From Leptospira ryugenii (GTDB taxonomy: Bacteria; Spirochaetota; Leptospiria; Leptospirales; Leptospiraceae): a stretch of 64,000 nucleotides of DNA. The translations under genes were made by a program, and so were the position numbers. The stretch spans positions 623,077 through 687,076 of the forward strand of contig NZ_BFBB01000003.1 of NCBI RefSeq assembly GCF_003114855.1, read 5' to 3'. This document shows positions 17,044-26,177 of this stretch, piece after piece; position 1 is the stretch's first letter, and every line of letters starts with the position of its first letter. Under the pieces are notes generated by a model. That model did no database searches, was not told the origin of the DNA, and saw only the letters and a program-made list of their open reading frames with translations.

Positions 17044-17520
17044 TTATTTGCCGAATCTCTGTTGGAACATAGCGACTAGCTCCTGAACAGAATCCTCCAC
17101 ATATTTAAAGTATTTGGGCTTCATAGGTTCTAGGGGCATTAGATTGTGAATTTTCTTGTAGCGGTCATAGGACTCTCTGACATAATCCAAAAATTTTTTC
17201 CCGTCGATGCCGTATCGTTTGAGAACAGATTCGTTTTCCATAAAAATGGATTTCAATCGATTTCCATAATCTTCTTCATTTAGGAAATAAAAACGCATAT
17301 CTTGGCGGGATTGAGAGAGAGCAATATCAAAGGAAGAAATGTACCGAGCACTGGTTGTAGAAGATCCCTTGCCATCCAACTCCTTGTTGGCCTCCGCAAT
17401 CTTCTGGGCTGCGATAGCGATCGATTTTTTTTCTTGAGAATTCTTTTCTTTCTCAAAGTCTTTGGTGAGCTTTTCTCTTTTTAAGACTTCTTCGATGGCA
17501 CTAGGCTTCTTTTCCGACAT
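17044..17520 (-). CDS. Conserved hypothetical protein
   Basis: 158-residue soluble protein with a strongly charged, helix-prone N-terminus (residues 1-50, rich in Lys and Glu) and a compact C-terminal part (FYFLNEEDYGNRLKSIF). I see no known motif. The ATG at 17518-17520 (MSEKKPSAIEE) is preferred to the longer frame. Confidence 0.6.
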   Translation of the reverse strand: MSEKKPSAIEEVLKREKLTKDFEKEKNSQEKKSIAIAAQKIAEANKELDGKGSSTTSARYISSFDIALSQSRQDMRFYFLNEEDYGNRLKSIFMENESVLKRYGIDGKKFLDYVRESYDRYKKIHNLMPLEPMKPKYFKYVEDSVQELVAMFQQRFGK

Positions 17521-17569
17521 ACTTTCATTATCTGTAACGAAATGAAATGTCAACTCATTACAAAAATTT

Positions 17570-18532
17570 TTATCCTTTCGCCCTTCTTAAAGCACAATTT
17601 GGTAGCCATTCACAGCGTAGGCAGATGGGATCTTCGGGGTTATACGTAGAAGGAGGGCAGATGTTCGCATCCGCAACCTGGTAATCTTGCAAGTACTTGA
17701 TCTGGATAGAGTTGTCAGGCATGTGGGCCAATTTGGAAAGCAAAGACTCATTGGCTTTTTTCTGGTCCATAAATAGATCAGCTAAATTTGGCTCTGGCTT
17801 TCGTTCCGATTTTTTTGGGCCTTCCTCCTCTTCCCAATCCATCCCAGCCATATAAGAGAATTGGTTTTTGGGGAGTCTATCCTTTAGCATACGGTAAAAT
17901 ACTAATCCGACAAGGGCTCCACCCAAATGGCAGGTATTCGAAATTCCGCTATCTCCGAGAATGGTGAAGGCATAGCCTATAGCCAGTGAAACCCAAATGG
18001 CATTCTTTGCTTTAATTCTAAAAACAATGAGAAGAAGTTCAGATTGTGGGAACAATTCTCCAAAGACAGCTAACAAACCAAAGACGGCACCTGATGCTCC
18101 AATGGTAGGAATATTGGAATGATCTAACAAAATAATATTTCCGCCCAGGATAGAATTTAACAAAGCAGAAAAAACAACTAGCAAACCGCCACCTAATTGT
18201 GATAATGCGTAAAGAAGGACAAACTTTTGTTTGCCAAGGATAGGGATGAGATATGTGCCCAACATATAAAATCCATACATGTTGAACATGAGGTGAACTG
18301 GAATCGGGTAAGCAGTGGAGTGCAAAAATCCGTAGGTAACGACCTGCCAAAAAGCCCCATGTAGGACAAAGTCAGGAATCAATCCAAACCGAAATACGAG
18401 TTGTTGGTCTGCAAAATTTTGTAAGATGTACACTAAGCAGTTTATGATGAGGATTACATTGAGTGGGTGTGTGATAGGATTTCCAAACAGTTGTGCTTTT
18501 TCTTGTCGATTGCCGCTCATATCTTCATCCAA
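17570..18532 (-). CDS. Rhomboid family intramembrane serine protease
   Basis: 320-residue membrane protein with six hydrophobic segments and the rhomboid catalytic dyad: Ser147 in GASGAVFG and His202 in CHLGGALVG, plus the HLMFNMYGFY loop-1 motif. The cytoplasmic C-terminus (from ~225) is charged and ends in a small cysteine cluster (CPPSTYNPEDPICLRC, then C-A-L-R-R) that may bind metal. An alternative ATG lies at 18520. Substrates are unknown. Confidence 0.88.
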   Translation of the reverse strand: MDEDMSGNRQEKAQLFGNPITHPLNVILIINCLVYILQNFADQQLVFRFGLIPDFVLHGAFWQVVTYGFLHSTAYPIPVHLMFNMYGFYMLGTYLIPILGKQKFVLLYALSQLGGGLLVVFSALLNSILGGNIILLDHSNIPTIGASGAVFGLLAVFGELFPQSELLLIVFRIKAKNAIWVSLAIGYAFTILGDSGISNTCHLGGALVGLVFYRMLKDRLPKNQFSYMAGMDWEEEEGPKKSERKPEPNLADLFMDQKKANESLLSKLAHMPDNSIQIKYLQDYQVADANICPPSTYNPEDPICLRCEWLPNCALRRAKG

Positions 18533-18565
18533 TATTTAGTCGGGAGAGAAACAAACAAGGGAAAT

Positions 18566-18597
18566 AAAAAAAGGGGGTTCCTTAACGGTTCCCCCCG
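18566..18597 (-). terminator. Probable intrinsic terminator after the FNR-like gene
   Basis: G5/C5 stem with an inner CC/GG pair around loop TTAAC (18573-18595). On the minus strand it is followed by a run of seven T. It lies between the end of the FNR-like gene and the rhomboid gene. Confidence 0.6.
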
Positions 18598-18698
18598 GGA
18601 GTGATTTATGACAGAATCAGGCAACAGACCCTATCATGATTATCAATCCCTCCTATGATCGGAATTTCTGGAAAAAGAGTTAATGCTACGGGAAAAAA

Positions 18699-19394
18699 TT
18701 ACGCAATTTTTGAGAGTGAATACAAGGCCTCTCTGTTCAGAATGTCGATTTTGTTTTTTTCGATCGCAATAAAGTCTCTGGCTTTCAAGTCCGAAAGTGC
18801 GCGGACAAGGGTTTCTGTCTTGGTCCCAATGAGAGAGGCGAGGATGTCTCGCGTGATTTTGAGTTCCACCTGCCCTCGGTTTCCCTGTGCGTTATTCAGA
18901 ACGAGCAAGATCTCAGCAACCTTCTCGTGAACCTGTTTGGTTCCTAAAGAGACAACCTGCTCCTCTGCTTCCCGCCACTCTTTGGCCATCTGGCGGAAGA
19001 CTTCCTTTTGGAAGCTCGCATCGTCGTGTACGAGAGTTTCGATGAGGCTAGAGGCAACAAAACAAGCATGGGTCTCCTCCATAGCAACCGCATCGTGGTT
19101 GAATCTGCTTTCCGAAATGCAATCCCGAAAGCCTACCCAATCACCCGAGTTCTTAAGAGCAAAGGTCTGTTCTTTGCCCGAGGGAAGGTGGGCAAAGGTG
19201 CGCACGAGACCAGATTTGATGAAATAAAAGCCATCGGCAGGCTCCCCAGAATGGAAGAGATGCTCTCCCTTTTGGAAGATCTTGAAGCCTTTTTCTGCGT
19301 TGATCCTAGAAATGGTCTCGTGGGTCGCACAAAGTAGCACATTGTGATTTTTGTAATCACAATCAAAACAATCTGGTATTTGATGATCATCCAT
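18699..19394 (-). CDS. Crp/Fnr-family regulator with FNR-like cysteines
   Basis: 231-residue cAMP-binding-fold regulator. The cyclic-nucleotide-like domain (~30-140) is followed by a helix-turn-helix (ITRDILASLIGTKTETLVRAL). Cysteines at residues 9, 12 and 22, with a fourth at 111 (EETHACFV, aligning with FNR ETSMVC), match the set that binds the oxygen-sensing 4Fe-4S cluster in FNR; Cys92 is extra. The start at 19394 has AAAGGG 6 bases upstream. An oxygen or redox sensor is likely; targets are unknown. Confidence 0.85.
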   Translation of the reverse strand: MDDHQIPDCFDCDYKNHNVLLCATHETISRINAEKGFKIFQKGEHLFHSGEPADGFYFIKSGLVRTFAHLPSGKEQTFALKNSGDWVGFRDCISESRFNHDAVAMEETHACFVASSLIETLVHDDASFQKEVFRQMAKEWREAEEQVVSLGTKQVHEKVAEILLVLNNAQGNRGQVELKITRDILASLIGTKTETLVRALSDLKARDFIAIEKNKIDILNREALYSLSKIA

Positions 19395-19464
19395 AAACGA
19401 CCCTTTGACTGTAACACCAGAGGAAAAGATGTCTAGCAAAAATTAGAAGACTTCTAAATTGTTT

Positions 19465-20277
19465 TCATCTCCCAAGAAATATGGGGTTTCTCTTTTCGCG
19501 AACGCTTGTTAACGTTTCGCGGAAGTCTTCGGAGAGGAAATTCTTTGCCTGAGACTTTGCCTCTTTTTTTAAGGCTTGGTCGAGAGCCCTTTCGTCGTAT
19601 AGATTTTTTTTCAATTCCTGAAGAGCCAAAGGAGCCGCCTCCACTAAGCTGACTGCATATTGGTAGGCTTTTTCATACACGTTTTCCTTGGGATGCACTT
19701 CTGAGGCTAGACCCCATTGTAAAGCCTCCGCTCCCCCGAATGTTTCTCCCGTCACGAGCAAACGAACTCCCAATGCTTTTCCAAGAAGCTCTGGTGCCAG
19801 GTAACTACTGCCCATACCTGGGTGGATACCTAAGCGCACAAAGTTAAAGGAGAACTTCCCTTCCTTCGCAAAAATCCGCAAATCGCAGGCAAAGGCGAGG
19901 GAGAGACCGGCGCCGATGGCGTGCCCGTTTACCGCCGCAATGATGGGACAAGGGAGTTTTCTCACGGACAAGAAAAAACTATAAAATTTCCTCATATCAC
20001 GTTTGTTTTGCGAGTATGTTTTTTCGGAGAAGGATCTGAGCAAGTTCAAATCTCCTCCCGCACAAAAGACAGCATTCCGTCCAGAAAGGATTACAACTCT
20101 CGGAGGAGTTTTGGACTTACGGATGATTTCGATGGCTTGCGAAAATTCCTCGCCCATCTTCCAAGTCATGGCGTTCCGAGACTCTGGGTTGTGTAAGAAG
20201 AGGGAAATGATCTTTCCACCTTCTGTTTCCTCGATTTCTAAGTATTGGAATTGTTTGGGTTTAAATAGCGATGTCAT
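19465..20277 (-). CDS. Enoyl-CoA hydratase/isomerase family protein
   Basis: Crotonase-fold enzyme of 270 residues. The oxyanion-hole segments FCAGGDLNLL and NGHAIGAGLSLAFACD are intact. LGIHPGMGSSYL carries Gly-Met where classical hydratases place an active-site Glu, so the reaction may differ from simple hydration. Its start overlaps the end of the upstream hypothetical gene by 17 bases. Confidence 0.85.
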   Translation of the reverse strand: MTSLFKPKQFQYLEIEETEGGKIISLFLHNPESRNAMTWKMGEEFSQAIEIIRKSKTPPRVVILSGRNAVFCAGGDLNLLRSFSEKTYSQNKRDMRKFYSFFLSVRKLPCPIIAAVNGHAIGAGLSLAFACDLRIFAKEGKFSFNFVRLGIHPGMGSSYLAPELLGKALGVRLLVTGETFGGAEALQWGLASEVHPKENVYEKAYQYAVSLVEAAPLALQELKKNLYDERALDQALKKEAKSQAKNFLSEDFRETLTSVREKRNPIFLGR

Positions 20278-20791
20278 TCAACTGAAAGCCTTCATACCAC
20301 AATTTGTCTACTAAGGAAAGTGGTTTGTTTCCGATGCCTAGATTTTCATAGTAATCCAAAAGAATGTCTAAGTGGATAGATTCCTCTATCTTATGATCCC
20401 ATTTGGCTTGGTCTATGCCTTTGCTGACCAAAGCCTCTTTGCGGATTAAGTTTTTAAAATACTCAGGTTTACCAGAAAAAATGAGATGAGCAGAAATCAG
20501 ATCAAAACGAATGGTATCCACGATCTTACGTAAGGAATCTTCGCTCTCCAAAAAATACCGCGAGGCAACTTCTGTTTGGAAATAATCTGACCAGCTGATG
20601 ATATCCGGTAAAACACCTGTTTCTTTTTTGATTCTTTCTTGTATCTCTTCCTCGGTGAAGAGTGTCGTTGCGAAACGATCCACAATTTCATAGAGTTCAA
20701 TCAAAATGGAGACTTTTTCCTGGTTCAGAAGGCCTTGTCGAATCATGGGAAGAAGTTCTGGATTTACCTGATTGGGAATGCTCACTGCCAT
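20261..20791 (-). CDS. Conserved hypothetical protein
   Basis: 176-residue soluble, mostly helical protein (MAVSIPNQVNPELLPMI) with no recognised motif. The ATG at 20789-20791 has a good AGAGGAAG ribosome site. It probably shares a transcript with the crotonase gene and diverges from the PilZ-like gene. Confidence 0.65.
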   Translation of the reverse strand: MAVSIPNQVNPELLPMIRQGLLNQEKVSILIELYEIVDRFATTLFTEEEIQERIKKETGVLPDIISWSDYFQTEVASRYFLESEDSLRKIVDTIRFDLISAHLIFSGKPEYFKNLIRKEALVSKGIDQAKWDHKIEESIHLDILLDYYENLGIGNKPLSLVDKLWYEGFQLNDIAI

Positions 20792-20885
20792 ATACTTCCT
20801 CTTTCGGCGCATTCTGTCGTTTCCGAGACCAAAATTTCGCAAAAGGGGTTCATTTTTGGGAGAGTCCTGATTCGATAATTAACAT

Positions 20886-22175
20886 ATGGCGATCGGCAGA
20901 ACAGACACGATGCAGGAATTGATCACAATTCTTGAATCTTATTTTGAAGAGACTATCATCGGTTCTGATGTCAACATCGTTAAACACCTGTTTTATTATC
21001 TAAAAGCAGATAATCGTGAGTTTGAATTCATTTATGAGGAAGAGCCACTCATTGCTGCAGTTGAGGATATCCAAACAAGTACGGTAATGTTAACCATTCC
21101 TGACTTTGTAGAGAAAGGATCGAGAAGAGCAAGAGTTCGATTCGAAGTGATGAATATCAACTATCAATTTGAGGTAGTGATCAACGATATCCATCACGAT
21201 AGAATCATCATTCGTACTCCTACAGAATTACAGAGTTACCAACTCAGGACCAATAAAAGAATTCCCGTAGATGACCTTTTCATGAATTTTATCATACTAT
21301 TTCGATCATTAGCTGGTGGATCGCGGGAAGTCGGTAAAAATCTTTATGCTGAAAGTAGATTTCCCAATTTAATGAAAGAAATTAGGAGAGATCGACCAGA
21401 TTTAAAATTACTCAATTTAATTCTCACAGAGGCAATCCAAAAAGTATCCAAAGATTACGATATTGTCTTTTTTAAAGATGCAGATTTTCAAACCGATGCG
21501 GAGAAGTTTTTAGAAAATGCAATCAGAGAAACAGGAAAAACGTTTTATGTAGCAGATTGCAACTCTATCGATTCTTATATTAAAGAATACAAAAGCGATG
21601 TATTGTTCAGTTTTTCCTGGGAATACCAATCGATGTGTAATGAAATCGGAGAGGAATTGGCTTTCGAGTTTTTTGAAACAATACGAAAGAATGAATCAAG
21701 GAACTTTTTTGTATCCTATGTAATTGCACCGATACGATTATATGATGATGTTGTCGGCTATATAAAGGCCTACTCCACCGCAATGGATCGTTTCACCATT
21801 GCTCCAACTCAAGCAATGTATGTCCATGAATTGAGTGAAATTATTAGTTATGCATTCACAAAGGTTGCGATTCAAGTTGGGAGCTTTGAAACCATGCAAA
21901 GCACCACTAGGGTTGTGGACATTTCTTTAGATGGTTTGCTATTTGAAATCCATGATAGAAGGTTATTTCAATACTTAAAACGTCACAACATTATCAAAAT
22001 GTTTATTCCTCTGCGTCGAGAGAGAATGTTAATCCTTCGGGGAGAAATCATACGATTTTTAGATAGAGGTGATTACTTCCATCTGGGTGTGAATTATTTT
22101 AGTGCTGCCCCAGATGACCTCTTGTATTTAGAAGAATTTTTGTTTGAGAAAAGTATGAAAATACTATCGGAGTAG
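20886..22175 (+). CDS. DUF1577-like protein with PilZ-type C-terminus
   Basis: 429-residue cytoplasmic protein resembling the Leptospira DUF1577 family. The C-terminal ~90 residues (TRVVDISLDGLLFEI ... ILRGEIIRFLDRG ... LGVNYF) have the strand pattern of PilZ domains. A classical RxxxR c-di-GMP site is not clear (LRTNKRIPVDD at ~118 is the nearest candidate). GATAAT ends 6 bases before the ATG with no Shine-Dalgarno, hinting at a leaderless message. The end overlaps the convergent TPR gene by 12 bases. Confidence 0.7.
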   Translation: MAIGRTDTMQELITILESYFEETIIGSDVNIVKHLFYYLKADNREFEFIYEEEPLIAAVEDIQTSTVMLTIPDFVEKGSRRARVRFEVMNINYQFEVVINDIHHDRIIIRTPTELQSYQLRTNKRIPVDDLFMNFIILFRSLAGGSREVGKNLYAESRFPNLMKEIRRDRPDLKLLNLILTEAIQKVSKDYDIVFFKDADFQTDAEKFLENAIRETGKTFYVADCNSIDSYIKEYKSDVLFSFSWEYQSMCNEIGEELAFEFFETIRKNESRNFFVSYVIAPIRLYDDVVGYIKAYSTAMDRFTIAPTQAMYVHELSEIISYAFTKVAIQVGSFETMQSTTRVVDISLDGLLFEIHDRRLFQYLKRHNIIKMFIPLRRERMLILRGEIIRFLDRGDYFHLGVNYFSAAPDDLLYLEEFLFEKSMKILSE

Positions 22176-23366
22176 GCCGGCTTCTTTTTCTGCTCTTCTA
22201 ATCGCATCTAGAAGCTCGTCTGGAATCTCAGAATCACCTGTGTTATAGATTCTCAACAGTTTGCCATGATCGATTAACTTTGTTCGGTAGTCCAAACGTT
22301 CTTTATCATTTGTTGCGTCTTTTAATCTCGAGTGGTAAAATTCGCAGGCCAACTTATGTAGATAATAGTCAGATTTTTTGATGCTCAAAGCTTTATCTAA
22401 GTGTGATTGTGCTTCCTCACGTAAGCGCTCCATCTCCTTTCGATTGTCAATACCCGATGCCATGTTGCTTGCTCTTTTAAATTGAAGAAAAGAAATTTCA
22501 AAACTATACAACCAAGCCTCAAAGTTCTTTGGATCGGAAATCCTTGTTTCTTTTGCAACTTCAGGAAGTATTTTGAAGGTATTGGGATTTTCTTTTAATT
22601 CTATTTTGTAATAGTATAACAAGAATCGCATATACTCTAAGAGAAAAATCATTTTTTCCTGTTGGTTGGAAAATCTTTCTTTATTCTTCCATGCTAGGTT
22701 AAATTCATTGGCAGCTGAAACATATCCTTCTCCATCTAACCAGTGTACTTTACCCAAAGCAAAATGCGAGTCTGGATACTTTGTGTCCAAAGAAATAGAC
22801 TTTTTGTACATTCGGATTGCTTCATCCATTTTGCCTTTAGCAACAAAATAATCACCTTGCTTTTTAAACAAAACAGCTTCTTCATATTTGGTCGTGTCAA
22901 GAGGGAGTGCTGCAGATACTGGGCGGTCCTCGATCAATCTTAGGTAACCTTCCCCTCTTACCTGCCAGCCAAAAAAGGTTGTCTTAAAAACCGATTTAAC
23001 AGTGATTTCTCCAACAATGTTTCCGTCTCGGTAGGTTCTGTGGTCTGAATTTTTTTCTAGCAAGTAGAGCGTTTGTCCAGGCCTTAGGCCCTTATCGCTT
23101 TGCACTTTTATGGTTACGGTATCTGGTCTAGTATCGACCTGGAGCTCTGCTGCAATTTTATGTTTATCAGCTTCAAAGTAACTAGCCTTTTCTACTCCCA
23201 CGACATCACCCACAATGATCATACGACTCGGGTTAAGACTCCCTTGGCTTCGAAAGGCAAAGGCCAGCTGTCCCTCCGCCGCTTGCGCAAATAGAAAGGA
23301 AAACGGTAGGAGAAAAAAGAAAGGAATCAAGTAAGCAAAAGCTCTCACTAAGATTTCTATCGGCAA
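22164..23366 (-). CDS. Secreted TPR-repeat protein
   Basis: 400-residue protein with an N-terminal signal peptide (FFFLLPFSFLFAQA), a beta-rich domain (~30-140: GDVVGVEKASYF, LRPGQTLYLLEK) and a TPR region from ~160 (KQGDYFVAKGKMDEAIRMYK). The start is uncertain: TTG at 23366, or GTG at 23348, which gives a more normal signal peptide. Probably periplasmic. Confidence 0.7.
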   Translation of the reverse strand: MPIEILVRAFAYLIPFFFLLPFSFLFAQAAEGQLAFAFRSQGSLNPSRMIIVGDVVGVEKASYFEADKHKIAAELQVDTRPDTVTIKVQSDKGLRPGQTLYLLEKNSDHRTYRDGNIVGEITVKSVFKTTFFGWQVRGEGYLRLIEDRPVSAALPLDTTKYEEAVLFKKQGDYFVAKGKMDEAIRMYKKSISLDTKYPDSHFALGKVHWLDGEGYVSAANEFNLAWKNKERFSNQQEKMIFLLEYMRFLLYYYKIELKENPNTFKILPEVAKETRISDPKNFEAWLYSFEISFLQFKRASNMASGIDNRKEMERLREEAQSHLDKALSIKKSDYYLHKLACEFYHSRLKDATNDKERLDYRTKLIDHGKLLRIYNTGDSEIPDELLDAIRRAEKEAGLLR

Positions 23367-23384
23367 AAAAACAGAGCTAACGAT

Positions 23385-24533
23385 TTAGATTTTTTGTTTC
23401 AGGTCTCGGCAAATTTTCAAAAAATAGGCGATTTGCTCTTCCGTAATGCCAGAGTTTAAGCTAATTCTTAAACGGGGACTTGGTACTGTGGGTGGCCGAA
23501 TTGCTCTTACGTCAAAGCCCATATCCTTTAGTTTTCTAGAGAAAGTGAGTGTTTCTTCCTCATCTCGGAATAAGATAGGGATGATATGGGACTCAGTGTT
23601 CGTGAGTTCACAACCTATCTCTTTCAAGCCCGTACGTAAGGTCTGCGAGATCAGATGTAGGTGTTTTCTTTCTTTGTCTGCCCGCCTTACCAATTGCAAA
23701 CTTATGCGTCCGCTGGCTGGGATTAAAGGGAGAGGAGCAGTGCTGTAGATAAAGGATCGCATACGATTTGTAAGGTACTCTTTGCCTAACCGTGTTGTGG
23801 AAATCATTCCGCCTTCTAAGCCAAAGGCTTTTCCTAGAGTATAAACTCGGAAGTCAATCTCTTTGATCTCACTTTCAGTAAGCTCCGAAAAGATCTTTCC
23901 CTTACCTTCAGGACCATAAACACCAAGAGCATGTGCTTCGTCTAACACAAGTACACATGAATATTTCTGTTTGAGAAACAAAAGTTTTTTTAAATTAGGA
24001 GAATCTCCATCCATACTGAATAAAGTCTCAGAGACTATGATCTTTCTTTTGCTTTTTTCTGAAGGAGACGCTTCGAGTTTTTCCAATTGTTCCTCGAGGT
24101 GATTACAATCTAGGTGGTGGAAGTATTTTTTCTTTGCTCCTGATATTCGGATTCCATCTAAAATAGAGGCATGGTTGAGTCGATCAGTAAAAACATAGGT
24201 TTGTGAATCTGCGATTGTATCGATTAGACCCATATTTGCTATGAATCCATTGGCTACAAAGAGTGAATCTTCTGAATGAATGAACTGTGAAAACTCAGCT
24301 TCAAAATCATCAATCTCAGTTCGATGACCCCTCACCAAACGGGCAGCTGTTGAACCTGCACCCAATTGATCCAAGTTTTGGTGCATAGCTTGCAGTAACT
24401 CTGGATGTTTTGATAAACCTAAATAATCATTGGAACAAAAATCTAAATTAGCAATTGGATATGGCTTTCTATAAAGATGTTTGGATATGATATGAGATAA
24501 ATCAGATTGTATCTCTGACCAAAAATTTGCCAT
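23385..24533 (-). CDS. bioF: 8-amino-7-oxononanoate synthase-like PLP enzyme
   Basis: Alpha-oxoamine synthase that joins pimeloyl-CoA/ACP and alanine in biotin synthesis. Motifs: CSNDYLGLSKHPE, GAGSTAARLVRGH, DEAHALGVYGPEGKG and the PLP lysine in YTLGKAFGLEGG. No other bio genes are adjacent, so a related family member (for example a KBL- or SPT-like enzyme) cannot be excluded. Confidence 0.85.
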   Translation of the reverse strand: MANFWSEIQSDLSHIISKHLYRKPYPIANLDFCSNDYLGLSKHPELLQAMHQNLDQLGAGSTAARLVRGHRTEIDDFEAEFSQFIHSEDSLFVANGFIANMGLIDTIADSQTYVFTDRLNHASILDGIRISGAKKKYFHHLDCNHLEEQLEKLEASPSEKSKRKIIVSETLFSMDGDSPNLKKLLFLKQKYSCVLVLDEAHALGVYGPEGKGKIFSELTESEIKEIDFRVYTLGKAFGLEGGMISTTRLGKEYLTNRMRSFIYSTAPLPLIPASGRISLQLVRRADKERKHLHLISQTLRTGLKEIGCELTNTESHIIPILFRDEEETLTFSRKLKDMGFDVRAIRPPTVPSPRLRISLNSGITEEQIAYFLKICRDLKQKI

Positions 24534-24622
24534 CTTTGTTAAAAAAAAAGAACTTCAGAAAAATGAGAAGTCCTTTTCTCAAACAGATTGCAAATCAATG
24601 AAAACCTAGAGAACTGGACTTT

Positions 24623-24976
24623 ATGCTGACAATCATTCTCCTTATTTTTTCCAACATCTTTATGACCTTTGCCTGGTATGGGCATTTAAAATATCTAAAA
24701 AACCACCAAATGATAGCAGTGATTTTTATCTCGTGGGGGATCGCATTTTTTGAATATGTTCTGATGGTGCCTGCCAACCGTATTGGCTATACGGAATACA
24801 AATTCGCTGGCTTTCAACTTAAAATCTTACAGGAATTGATAACTCTTATCGTCTTTATTGTTTTTGCTATTTTTGTTCTTGGAGAAAAGATTAAATGGAA
24901 TTACATCGTTAGCTTTATTTGTTTATTCTTAGCTGTCCTCTTTGCCTTTGCCTTCAACAATGAATCAAACAGCTAA
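24623..24976 (+). CDS. DUF486 family membrane protein
   Basis: 117-residue protein with four membrane segments, related to small multidrug/DMT-type transporters. It has the typical DUF486 start (IFMTFAWYGHLKYL) and WGIAFFEYVLMVPANRIG. Its 3' end overlaps the convergent coaB by 12 bases. Substrate unknown. Confidence 0.85.
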   Translation: MLTIILLIFSNIFMTFAWYGHLKYLKNHQMIAVIFISWGIAFFEYVLMVPANRIGYTEYKFAGFQLKILQELITLIVFIVFAIFVLGEKIKWNYIVSFICLFLAVLFAFAFNNESNS

Positions 24977-25639
24977 CAAAAAATCCACAAGCTGAGAGGC
25001 AAGTTGCTCCTTGGGGAGTGGGCCTATTTCTTTTTGTGGTCCCAAAGCATTAAAAATTGTAATCGTGGAATCAGCTTCACCAAAGCCTTTCCCCTGACCT
25101 ACATAATTGCCAACTATCCATTGGATGTTCTTTTTTTTAATTTTTCCTAGAGCGTGCTCCTTTAACAATTGGGTCTCAGCCGCAAAACCAACCCTCAGTA
25201 CATTCTGTAGGTTTTGGCTGTTCACATATTCAGATGCTTGCATCAAAATATCTGGATTTTCTTCAAGCTCGAGTAGTAAACCTTTCTTTGTGCCAGAGGA
25301 ATTTTCTTTTTTGATCTTGTGCTCTGCCGTCATGATCGGCCGAAAGTCTGCAGGAGCCGCAGCCATGATTAGCAGGCTATCATGTGTGAGCTCTGTCAAC
25401 ACCTGGTCTCGCATTTGTATCGTGGTTTCGACAGATAGATTCTTTGCACCAGGAACTTTAGAATATGCCTCCATGGTGATCCCATGGATATAAACAACTT
25501 CTGGGATGTTTTTTGTTAGGCAATGTTTTGCAATGTGAAAACCCATCTTTCCAGAAGAGGCATTGGATATATAACGGACAGGGTCGATCCACTCACGCGT
25601 AGGGCCAGATGTTATGATGATTTTTTTAAAGGATGCCAT
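24965..25639 (-). CDS. coaB: Phosphopantothenate-cysteine ligase (CoaB domain alone)
   Basis: Second enzyme of the usual CoaBC pair, here encoded separately (224 residues). Motifs: TSGPTREWIDPVRYISN, SSGKMG, AAAPADFRP and the lysines of HKIKKE. The ATG at 25639 overlaps the coaC stop (TGATG), so the two are coupled. Acts in coenzyme A synthesis. Confidence 0.9.
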   Translation of the reverse strand: MASFKKIIITSGPTREWIDPVRYISNASSGKMGFHIAKHCLTKNIPEVVYIHGITMEAYSKVPGAKNLSVETTIQMRDQVLTELTHDSLLIMAAAPADFRPIMTAEHKIKKENSSGTKKGLLLELEENPDILMQASEYVNSQNLQNVLRVGFAAETQLLKEHALGKIKKKNIQWIVGNYVGQGKGFGEADSTITIFNALGPQKEIGPLPKEQLASQLVDFLLAV

Positions 25640-26175
25640 CAACTAATCTGTTTTTGGTGCAAGGATATGATTTCTGATTCTATCTGCTCGATACTTGCTA
25701 GTTTTCCATAACCTTCATCGCCACAGACGACAATGCCTTTATCTGGACGTACAATATGCACACCGTCTGATTCCAAAATTTTTAAATTTCGTTGGACAGC
25801 TGGATGCATATACATCCCAGGATTCATAGATGGAGCGATGAGCACCGGACTTGTGTTGGCCAAATACGTGGAAGTAACTAAATCATCCGCAATACCATTT
25901 GCTAATTTGCCTATAATGTTTGCGGATGCAGGTACAACAGCAAACACAGAAGCAATATTTTTGATTTCTATATGAGCCATGCCAGTATCAAACTCATCAA
26001 TCCTTACTTCTTTGCCTGTAAGGGCTTCAAATGTAATTTTGCCCACAAATTCAGTTGCATGTTTTGTCATGATCACGCGAACAGGTAAAGATTTTTTAGA
26101 GAGACTTCTCACTAAATCACAAGTTTTATAGGCCGCAATTGACCCACTAACAGCAATTATGATTTCTTTTGTCAT
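25639..26175 (-). CDS. coaC: Phosphopantothenoylcysteine decarboxylase (CoaC alone)
   Basis: FMN-dependent decarboxylase, 178 residues. Motifs: [28 protein letters not shown], the PxMNxxM loop as PSMNPGMY, and the substrate-clamp cysteine in [11 protein letters not shown]. Most bacteria fuse this with CoaB; here a stop codon and overlapping ATG separate them. The CorC-like gene ends 2 bases upstream, so all three may be co-transcribed. Confidence 0.9.
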   Translation of the reverse strand: MTKEIIIAVSGSIAAYKTCDLVRSLSKKSLPVRVIMTKHATEFVGKITFEALTGKEVRIDEFDTGMAHIEIKNIASVFAVVPASANIIGKLANGIADDLVTSTYLANTSPVLIAPSMNPGMYMHPAVQRNLKILESDGVHIVRPDKGIVVCGDEGYGKLASIEQIESEIISLHQKQIS

Positions 26176-26177
26176 GA

